Numbered from the stretch's first letter, positions 55,320 through 63,932 are shown. The stretch is 64,000 nucleotides of DNA from Hyphomicrobiaceae bacterium (GCA_022842785.1 JALHOW010000004.1:124001-188000), one strand, 5' to 3'. Numbers and translations are program-made. The notes: generated by a model not told the origin, from the letters alone.

Positions 55320-56624
55320 TCAGTCCGTTACCGCAAACAGCGCAATCTGCGGGAAGGTGATGAGCAGAGCCACGATCATCAGTTCGAGGATGACGAACGG
55401 GATACAGCCATAGAACATGTCCCGAAGCTCGACATTCGGCGCCATACTCTTGACGACGAACACATTGAGGCCGACGGGCGGCGTGATGGCACCGATCTCG
55501 ACCATCTTCACGACGAGCAGGCCGAACAACACGCCATCGAAGCCGACCGACTGCACGATCGGATACACAATCGGCATCAAGATAAGAATCATCGACAGCC
55601 CGTCGACGAAGCAACCCAGAAACAGGAATGGAAGCAGAACAAGAACGATCGTACCCGTTTGAGAGAGATTCAATCCGGCGACGAGCGTAGCCAAATGCGC
55701 GGGAAACCCAGTCGTTGAGAGCCCAAGACTGAACAGACCTGCACCGATCACGAGGGCGAAGATCGAGCAGGTTGCCGTCCCCGTATCGCGGAGACCTTCG
55801 AGAACGGCCCGCTTCCTCCCCGGACGCCGTAGGACCGCGATCAACGCGAAGAGCGCACCGAGAGCTGCGGCCTCGGTCGCCGTTGCCACACCGAGATAGA
55901 TCGTTCCCATCACGGCAGCAAAGAGTATCGCAAGTTCCCAAGTCCGTCCGAGGGCAGTCAAGCGCTCTCCCCACGAGGGCTTGGGCTCACTCTTCGGGTC
56001 CGGCGCGATCTCGGGCTGCAGCTTGACCCAGACGATGATTCCGATGACGTAGATGATCGCCGTCAGGATGCCAGGCACGAGAGCGGCAACGAACAGCTTC
56101 ACGAGTGAAACGTTCGTCGCGATCGAATAGACCACCAGAATGCCGCTCGGAGGAATCAAGACGCCGAGCGTGCCGCCAGCAGCGATACAGCCCGCGGCGA
56201 GCTTACCCGAGTAGCCCTTCTTGAGCATCTCCGGCAGCGCGACGCGCGCCATAGTCGACGCTGTCGCGACACTTGATCCGCAGATCGTGGAGAAGGCTGC
56301 GCAGCCGAAGACCGTCGCGGCGGCGAGCCCCCCCGGCACGCGTCCAAGCCATTTCTGTCCAGCGTCGAATGCCTGGCGAGAGAGGCCCGCGGAGAACGCC
56401 ATCTGCCCCATGAAAAGGAACAGCGGCAGCACGATGTAGGCGAAATTCGCCGTCGCACTGTAGGCGAAGGTCGAGAGCAGGAACTCCACCGCCCGCCACG
56501 GACGCGCGCCGGCGAGACCGATCATGCCCGCAGCTGCCAGTGCGAAAGCGATGGGCAGGCGCGTCAACAGGAGGACGAGCAGAAGACCGATGATGGCCAG
56601 TCCAGGCGCGAGATCTGCAAGCAT
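55320..56624 (-). CDS. dctM: TRAP transporter large permease (DctM family), second system
   Basis: 434 residues, 12-helix large subunit. Family landmarks are AGGTLGVLIPPSGILVVYS and the C-terminal GAITPPVGLNVFVVKSM. Its ATG shares a base with the dctQ stop (TAATG). It is the last gene of the operon GntR-esterase-three receptors-dctQ-dctM. It moves the substrate captured by one or more of the receptors. Confidence 0.94.
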   Translation of the reverse strand: MLADLAPGLAIIGLLLVLLLTRLPIAFALAAAGMIGLAGARPWRAVEFLLSTFAYSATANFAYIVLPLFLFMGQMAFSAGLSRQAFDAGQKWLGRVPGGLAAATVFGCAAFSTICGSSVATASTMARVALPEMLKKGYSGKLAAGCIAAGGTLGVLIPPSGILVVYSIATNVSLVKLFVAALVPGILTAIIYVIGIIVWVKLQPEIAPDPKSEPKPSWGERLTALGRTWELAILFAAVMGTIYLGVATATEAAALGALFALIAVLRRPGRKRAVLEGLRDTGTATCSIFALVIGAGLFSLGLSTTGFPAHLATLVAGLNLSQTGTIVLVLLPFLFLGCFVDGLSMILILMPIVYPIVQSVGFDGVLFGLLVVKMVEIGAITPPVGLNVFVVKSMAPNVELRDMFYGCIPFVILELMIVALLITFPQIALFAVTD

Positions 56625-57148
56625 TATTCTACGGCCTTTTCTGCAGCGGACGGCGCGATGATGCGGGGCTGGCCTACGAGGAAGCGATAGATGTCACAGG
56701 CGAATTGCACGGCGAGGAGCCAAAGGCCGATCGCCAGAAGAATGCGCGCGGGCCAAAGCGGAAATGGCACGATGCCGAAACCAGCCTCGCCGCGCTCGAA
56801 TGACATCATGGCCTGCTTGCTACTCGGCCAGGCCAGCAGAATGACGATCGCGAAACAGGTGATGTAACCGATCAGCTCGAGGAGCTTTTGTGCCCAATCT
56901 GGAAGGTGCCGTGTCACCAACTCGATCGAATAGTTCTGGCGCTGCTGCTGAGCGGCAGCCAAGCCAAAGAACACCAGCACCACCATCAGGAGCTCGCTGA
57001 ATTCGACGCCGCCGTGCAGCGGCGCGTTGAACAGAAAGCGCCCCGCGACGTCCACGCAAACGACGATGATGATGAGGAGCGTCGCGAAGCCACTCAGGAT
57101 GCTCAGCGAGAGCAACCCTCGTTCCACCCGTTCGATAAGCGCGATCAT
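56624..57148 (-). CDS. dctQ: TRAP transporter small permease (DctQ family), second system
   Basis: 174 residues with four membrane segments. VCVDVAGRFLFNAPLHGGVEFSELLM is typical of the family, with RFLF followed by E of the EL motif. It sits 94 bases after the last receptor gene, behind a strong hairpin, and directly overlaps dctM. Confidence 0.92.
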   Translation of the reverse strand: MIALIERVERGLLSLSILSGFATLLIIIVVCVDVAGRFLFNAPLHGGVEFSELLMVVLVFFGLAAAQQQRQNYSIELVTRHLPDWAQKLLELIGYITCFAIVILLAWPSSKQAMMSFERGEAGFGIVPFPLWPARILLAIGLWLLAVQFACDIYRFLVGQPRIIAPSAAEKAVE

Positions 57149-57187
57149 AGGTCTACCGGTTTGAGGAGCGCGGGGCTTGGGGGATTT

Positions 57188-57216
57188 GGAGGAGCGCTTG
57201 TATCAAGCGCTCCTCC
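57188..57216 (-). promoter_or_regulatory. Intercistronic hairpin between receptor 1 and dctQ
   Basis: A perfect 13-bp stem (GGAGGAGCGCTTG with CAAGCGCTCCTCC) with a 3-base loop lies 27 bases after the stop codon of receptor 1. No T run follows on the minus strand. It can protect upstream receptor mRNA or reduce readthrough into dctQM. Its placement matches the hairpin in the first TRAP operon (3251-3278). Confidence 0.75.
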
Positions 57217-57242
57217 AGGCGACAGGAGACGACTGACGGACG

Positions 57243-58343
57243 TCAGCTCTTGCCGCACTTCTGTAGATAACGTTCGAAACCCGGGACGTACGTCGAGGCC
57301 TTCTCGAACTCGCGCACATAGCCGAGGAATTGATCGAGCATCGCGGGGCCATCTGCCTTGGTCTCGGCCTTGACGCGCTTCAGCCAGGCTTCCTGAAGAG
57401 GAGCAACCGCCACCTTGCGGACTTTCTCGAACTCTTCCGGGCTGGTTACGCTGATGCTGAGCTTGTCCTTCATTCCGCAGAGCCGATCGACCACGGCGCC
57501 GACGCTCTCGTCATTGAACTTCAGCGACATCTTCAGTGCCTCGGCTGAGACTTCATCGATGAGCTTGCGGTGCTTCTCGCTCAGTTTTTTGTAGCGATCG
57601 AGACTGATGGCAACGACCGCCATCGCATAGATCCCAAACGCACCACCGTCAGCGCCGAATTTGCCAACCTCGTGAGCGCCACCAAGAACGGTCGAATCAA
57701 AAGGACCGGTCATCGCATCGACGACGCCACGCTGAAGCCCTTCGAGGCCATCAGGCCAGGTGAGCGCTACGGGCGTCGAGCCAAGAGCGGAATACGCATC
57801 CGAGATCGGCGGCACGGCCCGAATTCTGATGCCCTTGTAGTCATCGGCCTTGACGAGCGACTTGCGCGACCAAACTGAGTTCTCCGCCCAAGGACCTGCG
57901 TAGAGAATCTTCGCGCCCTTGCTTTCGAACTCGTTCCGGAAGGACGCGTTCTCGGCGTATAGCTTGTTCCAGGCGAGAGCCACGGCGTCGGCTTTCTGCG
58001 ACGTCAGCGGCAGAAGAACATTTGCGAGTGGGTATTCGCGGACATTGTAGCCGGAGGGTGCACCGTTCACGACATCAGCGGCGCCGCTGCGCAGTGCGGG
58101 AAAGAGCTCCGCACCCTTCACGAGGGACTGGTTCCAGAACTTCTCGAACTTGATCTCGCCACCTGAGCGCTTCTCGATCTCACCCATGAACCAGAGATCG
58201 GTCTTGCTTGCTGAATAGACATCCGAGAAGTACGTCGCGTAGACGAACTTCTCGGCGGCCGAGGCGCTGTTTGCGCCCAGCACTAGGGCACAGGCGGCGA
58301 TTGCCGTGCGCGTGGTTCTGCCGAGCAGCCGTAAATTCATCAT
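57243..58343 (-). CDS. dctP: TRAP transporter substrate-binding protein, receptor 1 of 3
   Basis: 366 residues. The signal peptide ends near NSASAAEK (residue 30), and the mature start KFVYATYFSDVYSASKTD is shared with receptors 2 and 3. The carboxylate-binding Arg is expected in YKGIRIRAVP, followed by WPDGLEGLQRGVVDAM. All three end FERYLQKCGKS-like. AAGGAGAT precedes the ATG. It is closest to receptor 2: most residues are identical by eye over long stretches. It is nearest to dctQM in the operon. Ligand unknown, probably an organic acid. Confidence 0.93.
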   Translation of the reverse strand: MMNLRLLGRTTRTAIAACALVLGANSASAAEKFVYATYFSDVYSASKTDLWFMGEIEKRSGGEIKFEKFWNQSLVKGAELFPALRSGAADVVNGAPSGYNVREYPLANVLLPLTSQKADAVALAWNKLYAENASFRNEFESKGAKILYAGPWAENSVWSRKSLVKADDYKGIRIRAVPPISDAYSALGSTPVALTWPDGLEGLQRGVVDAMTGPFDSTVLGGAHEVGKFGADGGAFGIYAMAVVAISLDRYKKLSEKHRKLIDEVSAEALKMSLKFNDESVGAVVDRLCGMKDKLSISVTSPEEFEKVRKVAVAPLQEAWLKRVKAETKADGPAMLDQFLGYVREFEKASTYVPGFERYLQKCGKS

Positions 58344-58346
58344 TAT

Positions 58347-58413
58347 ATCTCCTTCATGGCGTTTCCAACGTTGCGCGGGCAGTTAGGCCACGTGTTGCGT
58401 GGTTCGGCCCGTC
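58347..58413 (-). repeat. Duplicated 5' leader of receptor 1 (copy of 59605-59673)
   Basis: The leader upstream of receptor 1 aligns with that of receptor 2: shared ATCTCCTTCA, GGC, GCGGGC, CACGTG-TGCGTG and CCCGTC blocks in the same order (plus-strand reading). The duplication therefore included noncoding sequence as well as the gene. Confidence 0.65.
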
Positions 58414-58448
58414 TGTACTTTCTTTAGTGCCGTGATGATGGGATTGGA

Positions 58449-58470
58449 GGAGCCCGCAAAAGTGGGCTCC
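58449..58470 (-). promoter_or_regulatory. Hairpin after receptor 2
   Basis: A 9-bp stem (GGAGCCCGC with GTGGGCTCC, one G-U pair) with a 4-base loop lies 27 bases after the receptor 2 stop, the same distance as the hairpin after receptor 1. The stems share the GGAG/CTCC base, which suggests common origin. A weaker 5-bp stem (GAGCC/GGCTC, 59700-59718) lies 20 bases after receptor 3. Confidence 0.6.
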
Positions 58471-58496
58471 CCCGAGTGACGTATGGACGACGAAGA

Positions 58497-59597
58497 TCAG
58501 CTCTTGCCGCACTTCTGGAGAAAGCGCTCGAAGCCCGGAACGTAGGTCGAGGTCTTCTCGAACTCGCGCACGTAGCCGAGGAACTCGTCGAGCATCTTGC
58601 GACCGTCGACCTTTGCCTCGCTATTGGCGCGCTTGATCCAGGCATCCTGAAGAGGCGCAACAGCGCCCTTGCGGACTTTCTCCGCCTCTTCTGCGCTGAA
58701 AACGCTGACGCTGATCGCGTCTTTCTTCGCACAGAGCTTGTCTACGGCACCGCCAACGCTCTCGTCGTTGAACTTGATCGACATCTTGGGCGCTTCGGCA
58801 GCGACTTCGTCGATAATCTTGCGATGCTTCTCGCTGAGCCGCTTGTAGCGATCCATGCTGATGCCGACCGTCGCCATGGCGAAGATACCCATGCCGCCAG
58901 CGTCAGTGCCGTACTTGCCAACTTCATGCGCGCCGCCAAGCACGCCGGAGTCGAACGGCGCCGACGACATCGCGTCCACAACACCGCGCTGCAGGCCCTC
59001 GAGACCATCTGGCCAGCTGAGCGCAACAGGCGTCGCACCGAGAGCGGCATAGGCGTCCGAAACGGCCGGAACGGCGCGGACTTTCAGCCCTTTGAAGTCA
59101 TCCGCTTTGGCGATGGGACGGCGTGCCCACAGGGAGTTCTCGGCCCAAGCGCCCACATAAAGGATCTTCGCGCCCTTGCTCTCGAACTCTTTCCGGAAAT
59201 CGGCGTTCTGCGCGTAGAGCTTGTTCCACGCAAGCGTCACCGCGTCAGCCTTCGAGGACGTCAACGGGAGAACGATATTGGCGAGCGGGTATTCACGCAC
59301 GTTGTAGGATGAGGGCGCCCCATCGACGATGTCGGCGGCGCCGCTACGAAGCGCAGGAAAAAGTTCCGGCGCTTTGACCAGCGACTGATTCCAGAATTTC
59401 TCGAACGTGATCTCGCCGCCCGAACGCTTCTCGACCTCGCTCATGAACCACAGGTCGGTCTTGCTCGCCGAATAGACATCCGAGAAGTACGTCGCGTAGA
59501 CGAGCTTCTCTTTTGCAATTGCGGGGGCGGCACCAACCAACACACTCAACGCAGCAGCAGCTACCGACATGCAGCCACTCAACTGACGTAGTCTCAT
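58497..59597 (-). CDS. dctP: TRAP transporter substrate-binding protein, receptor 2 of 3
   Basis: 366 residues. The signal peptide is residues 1-29 (RLRQLSGCMSVAAAALSVLV and on); the mature protein starts KLVYATYFSDVYSASKTD. FKGLKVRAVP holds the expected ligand Arg, followed by WPDGLEGLQRGVVDAMSSAP. ATG 59597 is chosen because AAGGAGAT lies 8 bases upstream; the longer frame to 59753 runs into the end of receptor 3. The gene has exactly the same length as its two neighbours. Confidence 0.93.
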   Translation of the reverse strand: MRLRQLSGCMSVAAAALSVLVGAAPAIAKEKLVYATYFSDVYSASKTDLWFMSEVEKRSGGEITFEKFWNQSLVKAPELFPALRSGAADIVDGAPSSYNVREYPLANIVLPLTSSKADAVTLAWNKLYAQNADFRKEFESKGAKILYVGAWAENSLWARRPIAKADDFKGLKVRAVPAVSDAYAALGATPVALSWPDGLEGLQRGVVDAMSSAPFDSGVLGGAHEVGKYGTDAGGMGIFAMATVGISMDRYKRLSEKHRKIIDEVAAEAPKMSIKFNDESVGGAVDKLCAKKDAISVSVFSAEEAEKVRKGAVAPLQDAWIKRANSEAKVDGRKMLDEFLGYVREFEKTSTYVPGFERFLQKCGKS

Positions 59598-59604
59598 CGT
59601 AGCG

Positions 59605-59673
59605 ATCTCCTTCAAGGCATTTTTTACTGTGAGCGGGCGGTTCGGAATCACGTGCTGCGTGACGTCACCCGTC
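59605..59673 (-). repeat. Duplicated 5' leader of receptor 2 (copy of 58347-58413)
   Basis: Leader sequence upstream of receptor 2 that aligns with the leader of receptor 1, including the ribosome site and the CACGTGCTGCGTG block. Confidence 0.65.
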
Positions 59674-59737
59674 AGTTGTTGATCGTAGACAGCTTGGTAG
59701 AGCCTCTGAAAGCGGCTCCTCCTCCAGCAATGAAAAT

Positions 59738-60838
59738 TCAGTTCTTGCCGCACTTCTGGAGATAGCGCTCGAAGCCGGAAACGTAGGTCGATGTCTTCTC
59801 GTACTCGCGTACGTAAGAGACGAACTCATCGAGCATGGCCTTGCCGTCTACTTTCGCCTCGGTGTTTGCGCGTTTGATCCAGGCCTCCTGCAGCGGGCCC
59901 GAGGCCATATTCCGAATCTTCTCAGCCTCTTCCGCACTGAAGATGTTGATCGTGACCTTGTCCTTCCTCGCACAGAGTTTCTCGACCGCGCCGTCAATGC
60001 TCTGGTTCAGGAATTCGACGGCCTTCTTCGGAGCTTCTGCCATGAGCTCGTCGATGAGCTTGCGATGTTTCTCGTTGAGTCGATTGTAGCGGTCCATGCT
60101 GACGGCAGTTGTCGCTATAGCGAAAATGCCGACGCCGCCAGCATCCGTTCCGTACGTCGCGACATCCTGAACATTGCCATGAACGGACGAGTCGAACGGA
60201 GCGGAGGACATCACATCCACAACACCGCGCTGAAGCCCTTCGATGCCCTCGGACCAAACCAGTGCCACCGGTGTAGCACCTATCCTGACGAGGACATCGG
60301 ACACCACAGGAACGGCTCGGACTTTCAGACCTTTGAAATCATCCGCCTTGGTAATCGGCCGGCGCGACCAAGCCGTGTTCTCTGCCCATGCCTGAGAGTA
60401 GAGAACTTTCGCCCCCTTGCTTTCGAACTCGTTCCGAAAGTGCTTGTTCTCGGCATAAAGGCGGTTCAAGCCGAATGTCACCGCGTCACCGCGCTTGGAG
60501 ATCATGGGCATGAGCACGTTGGCGAGCGGATACTCTCGCACATTGTACGCGGCCGGAGCGCTGCCGACGATGTCCGCCGCACCGCTACGCAATGATGGAA
60601 AGAGTTCTGGCGCTTTGATCAGCGACTGCGACCAATATCGCTCAAATTTGATCTCTCCATTTGAGCGCTTCTCGAGCTCGTTCGTGAACCACAGATCGGT
60701 TCGACTGGCTGAAAAGGCCTCGGAAAGATAAGTCGCGTAGACAAACTTCTCTGCCGCCGAAGCACCGCTGGCGATCATCAGCGCGCTAAGAGCTGCAGCC
60801 GCCGTCCAGGTTCGGTGCTTGTTCCGACGCAACTTCAT
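59738..60838 (-). CDS. dctP: TRAP transporter substrate-binding protein, receptor 3 of 3
   Basis: 366 residues from ATG 60838; an ATG at 60844 is only 2 bases from GGAG, while 60838 is 8 bases away. The signal peptide is residues 1-28 (ending GASAAEK). The mature start KFVYATYLSEAFSASRTD is the most diverged of the three, and pocket-region segments differ: VWSEGIEGLQ replaces WPDGLEGLQ, and LMPMISKRGDAVTFG replaces LPLTSQKADAV-like sequence. FKGLKVRAVP keeps the ligand Arg. It is the first receptor in transcription order and may have a different ligand preference. Confidence 0.93.
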   Translation of the reverse strand: MKLRRNKHRTWTAAAALSALMIASGASAAEKFVYATYLSEAFSASRTDLWFTNELEKRSNGEIKFERYWSQSLIKAPELFPSLRSGAADIVGSAPAAYNVREYPLANVLMPMISKRGDAVTFGLNRLYAENKHFRNEFESKGAKVLYSQAWAENTAWSRRPITKADDFKGLKVRAVPVVSDVLVRIGATPVALVWSEGIEGLQRGVVDVMSSAPFDSSVHGNVQDVATYGTDAGGVGIFAIATTAVSMDRYNRLNEKHRKLIDELMAEAPKKAVEFLNQSIDGAVEKLCARKDKVTINIFSAEEAEKIRNMASGPLQEAWIKRANTEAKVDGKAMLDEFVSYVREYEKTSTYVSGFERYLQKCGKN

Positions 60839-60980
60839 TCTCATTGCTCCTTTGGCCGCTATTGCGCGGTTTGGCGCCAGTTCATGGTTGGGTACCAGCG
60901 CATTTGCTCGTTGTGTCGGGACAACTACGGTATTCGACAGGTTGCTGGGGAAGTGATTGGAGAGCTACGCGGAGGCGAGA

Positions 60981-61922
60981 TCAGATGAGCGCACTCCTCA
61001 GGGCATTTGACACATCGGATTGCGCACGCACGGCATCGTCGATCGCAGGCGTCATGCCGAAGAAGCCGTGGATCATGCCGGCGTATTCTTTGCGCTCGAC
61101 TTTCGTGCCAGCAGCGCGGAGCGCCTCGGCGTAGTCGGCACCCTCATCGCAAAGGACGTCGCATTGCGCGGCGACGATCAATGCTGGCGGCAAGTTGGCG
61201 AGACTTTTCGCTTTGATGGGTGACGCGCGCCAATCGTCGGCGTCCTCGGCACTACGAAGGTAGTGCTGATAGAACCACTTCATGGCGCCGCTTGTCAGAA
61301 CACCGTAGCCGTCACCGAATCGATTGTAGCTGTCGGAACCAAGTCCGTAGTCCGTCACGGGATAGATCAACACCTGCAGCTTGATGTTCGCGTGGCCTGC
61401 ATCGCGGGCCATGATCGCGACGACGGCCGCCAAATTGCCACCGGCGCTGTCGCCGCCGACTGCGAGACGCGAAGGATCGATGCCGAGCGAGGCGCCATTC
61501 TCTCGTACCCAGGCATATGCAGCCCAGGCATCCTCGGCGGCGGCAGGAAACTTGTGCTCCGGCGCCAAGCGGTAGTCGACTGCAACGACAACAACTTCGG
61601 CGCCGCCACAGATATTGCGTGCGATTGCGTCATGCGTATCGAGATCGCCGAACACGTGGCCGCCGCCATGAAAATAGATGAATGCCGCTCGCGGTCCCTT
61701 GGCATTGGGCCAGTAGATGCGGACGGGCACGTCCCCGCCTGGACCCGCCACAACACCATCCACAGCCCGCGCAATCGGCGCCGGCGTACCACCCCGCGCG
61801 CGCGACATCGCATTGAATGTCGCCCTGGCTTGCTCAGGCGTCAAACTCTCGACGGTCGGCAGCTTCGCCTCAGCCAGCGCGGCGAGAGCGACCTTTATTT
61901 GCGGATGTACGGGCGTGCTCAA
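60981..61922 (-). CDS. Alpha/beta hydrolase, HSL-type (acetyl) esterase
   Basis: 313 residues. The HSL family oxyanion motif is HGGGHVFGD (85-93), the nucleophile Ser159 is in GGDSAGGNLA, the acid lies in QCDVLCDEG and the base His in GMIHGFFG. It starts with TTG at 61922, supported by GAGGAA 5 bases before and by the usual N-terminal HPQIK. The start overlaps the end of the GntR gene by 53 bases. It probably hydrolyses a small ester, perhaps the compound or product handled by the TRAP system. Confidence 0.9.
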   Translation of the reverse strand: MSTPVHPQIKVALAALAEAKLPTVESLTPEQARATFNAMSRARGGTPAPIARAVDGVVAGPGGDVPVRIYWPNAKGPRAAFIYFHGGGHVFGDLDTHDAIARNICGGAEVVVVAVDYRLAPEHKFPAAAEDAWAAYAWVRENGASLGIDPSRLAVGGDSAGGNLAAVVAIMARDAGHANIKLQVLIYPVTDYGLGSDSYNRFGDGYGVLTSGAMKWFYQHYLRSAEDADDWRASPIKAKSLANLPPALIVAAQCDVLCDEGADYAEALRAAGTKVERKEYAGMIHGFFGMTPAIDDAVRAQSDVSNALRSALI

Positions 61923-62712
61923 CGTTTCCTCGCCTGCTCTGTGTCTTTTTCCCTGCCGCTTTCAACGGCGCTCGCTGCTCTTCGGCAGCCGGATCGAAGT
62001 GTGCAACCGAACCCTCCTCGAGAATGCAGCGCGTGATGTACGCGTACAGCATCGGCGGTATGGGGCGATCGAGAACGACAAAACCCACACGCAGCATCTG
62101 GCTGCGCATCACAGCTTCGGCCTCGTCCGGATCTCCCGACTGCAGCAGCTCTACGAATGTGTCGTAGTCGCGCAGGATGTCGTGGAGCGGGAGATAAGGA
62201 CGGCCCAAGCGCCGGACATAGATGTTGATCAGGCCATAGAGCGACTGCCACGAGCGGAAGATGAACTCGTTCGACGCCTGGTGGAGAATTTCGTAGAATT
62301 CCCAGTGCCCGTCGAAGAAAGTCTTCTCGTCATTGCGATCGGCTGCCGCGCGCATCTTCTCCAGAGGCGCCACGAGCAGCTCAAAAACGGATGCATTACC
62401 CTTGGCCGTAACGTAACGCGCCGCCATACCGCCGAGGACAGCTCGCAGGATGATCATGTCCTGCATTTGCTCGGGCGTGGGATCGACGACGAACGCGCCT
62501 CGTCCGGGATGGAATTCGACGAGGCCCTCTGATGCGAGGCTCCTCAGTGCCTCGCGCAGCGGACCACGGCTGATCTGGAACTGCTCGGCAAGTCCCGTCT
62601 CGACCAGATGTGCGCCGGGTGCCAGTCGACCGGACCAAATCGCCTCCTGAATCAGGCGCTTCGCCATCACGGCGAGCGTCGGCGAACGAACGATTTCCGG
62701 CAGTTCCAGCAT
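61870..62712 (-). CDS. GntR-family regulator, FCD type
   Basis: 280 residues. The winged helix contains RLIQEAIWSGRLAPGAHLVE and FQISRGPLREALRSLASEGLV. The FCD domain (about 80-225) has the expected helices. A Lys/Arg-rich tail follows the domain (GKKTQSRRGN and on) and its coding sequence overlaps the esterase start. ATG 62712 has GGGGG before it; ATG 62751 does not. It heads the TRAP operon and is divergent from the alcohol dehydrogenase gene, with a strong inverted repeat between. Confidence 0.9.
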   Translation of the reverse strand: MLELPEIVRSPTLAVMAKRLIQEAIWSGRLAPGAHLVETGLAEQFQISRGPLREALRSLASEGLVEFHPGRGAFVVDPTPEQMQDMIILRAVLGGMAARYVTAKGNASVFELLVAPLEKMRAAADRNDEKTFFDGHWEFYEILHQASNEFIFRSWQSLYGLINIYVRRLGRPYLPLHDILRDYDTFVELLQSGDPDEAEAVMRSQMLRVGFVVLDRPIPPMLYAYITRCILEEGSVAHFDPAAEEQRAPLKAAGKKTQSRRGNVEHARTSANKGRSRRAG

Positions 62713-62761
62713 CCAATGCCCCCGCGAGCGACCGGGGAGGAATGGCTGCAATGCGCAAAAT

Positions 62762-62797
62762 TGTCAACAGATCACCGGAATCGGTAAATTGTTGACA
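62762..62797. promoter_or_regulatory. GntR operator with overlapping divergent -35 elements
   Basis: A perfect 8-bp inverted repeat, TGTCAACA (62762-62769) and TGTTGACA (62790-62797), has a 20-base spacer. Each arm contains TTGACA, the consensus -35 box: 62792-62797 points towards the dehydrogenase gene, and 62767-62762 on the minus strand points towards the GntR gene. A possible -10 for the dehydrogenase is TAGTGT (62814-62819, spacing 16). Repressor binding would block both promoters. Confidence 0.65.
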
Positions 62798-62882
62798 GCC
62801 GACAATCCGAGGTTAGTGTGAACCGAAATGGCAATAAGAGCGTGCGACGCCGAGGGCGCTGCACGTCGTGAAGGAGGAATGC

Positions 62883-63932
62883 ATGAAGGGCGTCGTCTTC
62901 GCCGGCGATCGGCGCGTGGCGTTTGAGGATTTCGCAGACCCCACTCCCGGACCGGGTGAAGTCGTCCTCGAAATCAAGGCCTCCGGCATGTGCGGGAGCG
63001 ACCTGAAGTTCTACCGGGCGGCTCCTGGCGAGGCTGCGAAGTTGCTCGGCTTTTCGAGCGCGCGCGCCGTCATCGCAGGCCATGAGCCGTGCGGTGTCGT
63101 GGCGGCCGTCGGCAGCGGTGTCAGCGAGCGCGAAGCCCGCGTGGGCCAGCGGGTGATGGTGCATCACTATCGCGGCTGTGGTGTCTGCCCGCACTGCTCG
63201 ACAGGCTGGATGCAGCTCTGCGACGAGGGTGTCGCCGAAGTCTACGGCGCGACCGGGCACGGCGCTCATGCGCCCTACATGAAGGTGCCGGCCCGCACAC
63301 TCGTGAACCTCCCCGATGCGCTGTCATTCGAAACTGGCGCCGCAATCTCATGCGGCACTGGAACGGCGTGGGGCGCGCTCAAGCGCCTGGAGCTCACCGG
63401 TGACCAGACGATCGCGATCTTCGGTCAAGGCCCGGTCGGGCTGTCGGCGACGCAGCTCGCAGCAGCCATGGGCGCCCGCGTCATCGCACTCGATATCAGC
63501 AACGAGCGACTGGCTCGCGCAAAGGAATTCGGCGCGGATGTGCTCGTCAATCCAACGAAGACCAATGCGGTCGATGCGATACGTCAGGTGACGCATGGCC
63601 TCGGTGCGCACGCGTCTCTCGACTCCTCGTCGTCGTCGGAAGCGCGCCGACAAGCCGTTCCATGCGTGCGCACATGGGGCAAGGCGTGCTTTGTCGGCGA
63701 GGGCGGGCAGGTTACGCTGGATGTGAGCCCTGACATGCTGCGCCGGCAGGTTACTGTCATCGGCTCTTGGACGTTCTCGACAGTGGGCCAGGCCGAGTGC
63801 GCAACGTTTATCGCCGATCGCAAGATCAACGTGGACGAACTCTTCACGCACCGCTGGAAACTCGATCAGGCCGATGAAGCCTACCGATTGTTCGATCGGC
63901 AGACCACCGGCAAAGGCGTATTCCTTATGTAG
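62883..63932 (+). CDS. Zinc-dependent alcohol dehydrogenase (MDR family)
   Basis: 349 residues. Catalytic zinc ligands are Cys37 (GMCGSD) and His67-Glu68 (AGHEPCG). The structural zinc site is Cys99, Cys102, Cys105 and Cys113. The cofactor motif is GQGPVGLSA (181-189), with an Asp in ALDIS after it that favours NAD. It resembles polyol/threonine-type dehydrogenases. AAGGAGG lies 5 bases before ATG 62883; GTG 62868 is an in-frame alternative. It is divergent from the GntR-TRAP operon and probably oxidises the hydroxyl compound brought in by that transporter. Confidence 0.93.
   Translation: MKGVVFAGDRRVAFEDFADPTPGPGEVVLEIKASGMCGSDLKFYRAAPGEAAKLLGFSSARAVIAGHEPCGVVAAVGSGVSEREARVGQRVMVHHYRGCGVCPHCSTGWMQLCDEGVAEVYGATGHGAHAPYMKVPARTLVNLPDALSFETGAAISCGTGTAWGALKRLELTGDQTIAIFGQGPVGLSATQLAAAMGARVIALDISNERLARAKEFGADVLVNPTKTNAVDAIRQVTHGLGAHASLDSSSSSEARRQAVPCVRTWGKACFVGEGGQVTLDVSPDMLRRQVTVIGSWTFSTVGQAECATFIADRKINVDELFTHRWKLDQADEAYRLFDRQTTGKGVFLM

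Noticed and set aside
59598-59753. N-terminal extension of TRAP receptor 2
   Set aside because: It covers the leader and would hide the signal peptide; a strong ribosome site supports 59597.
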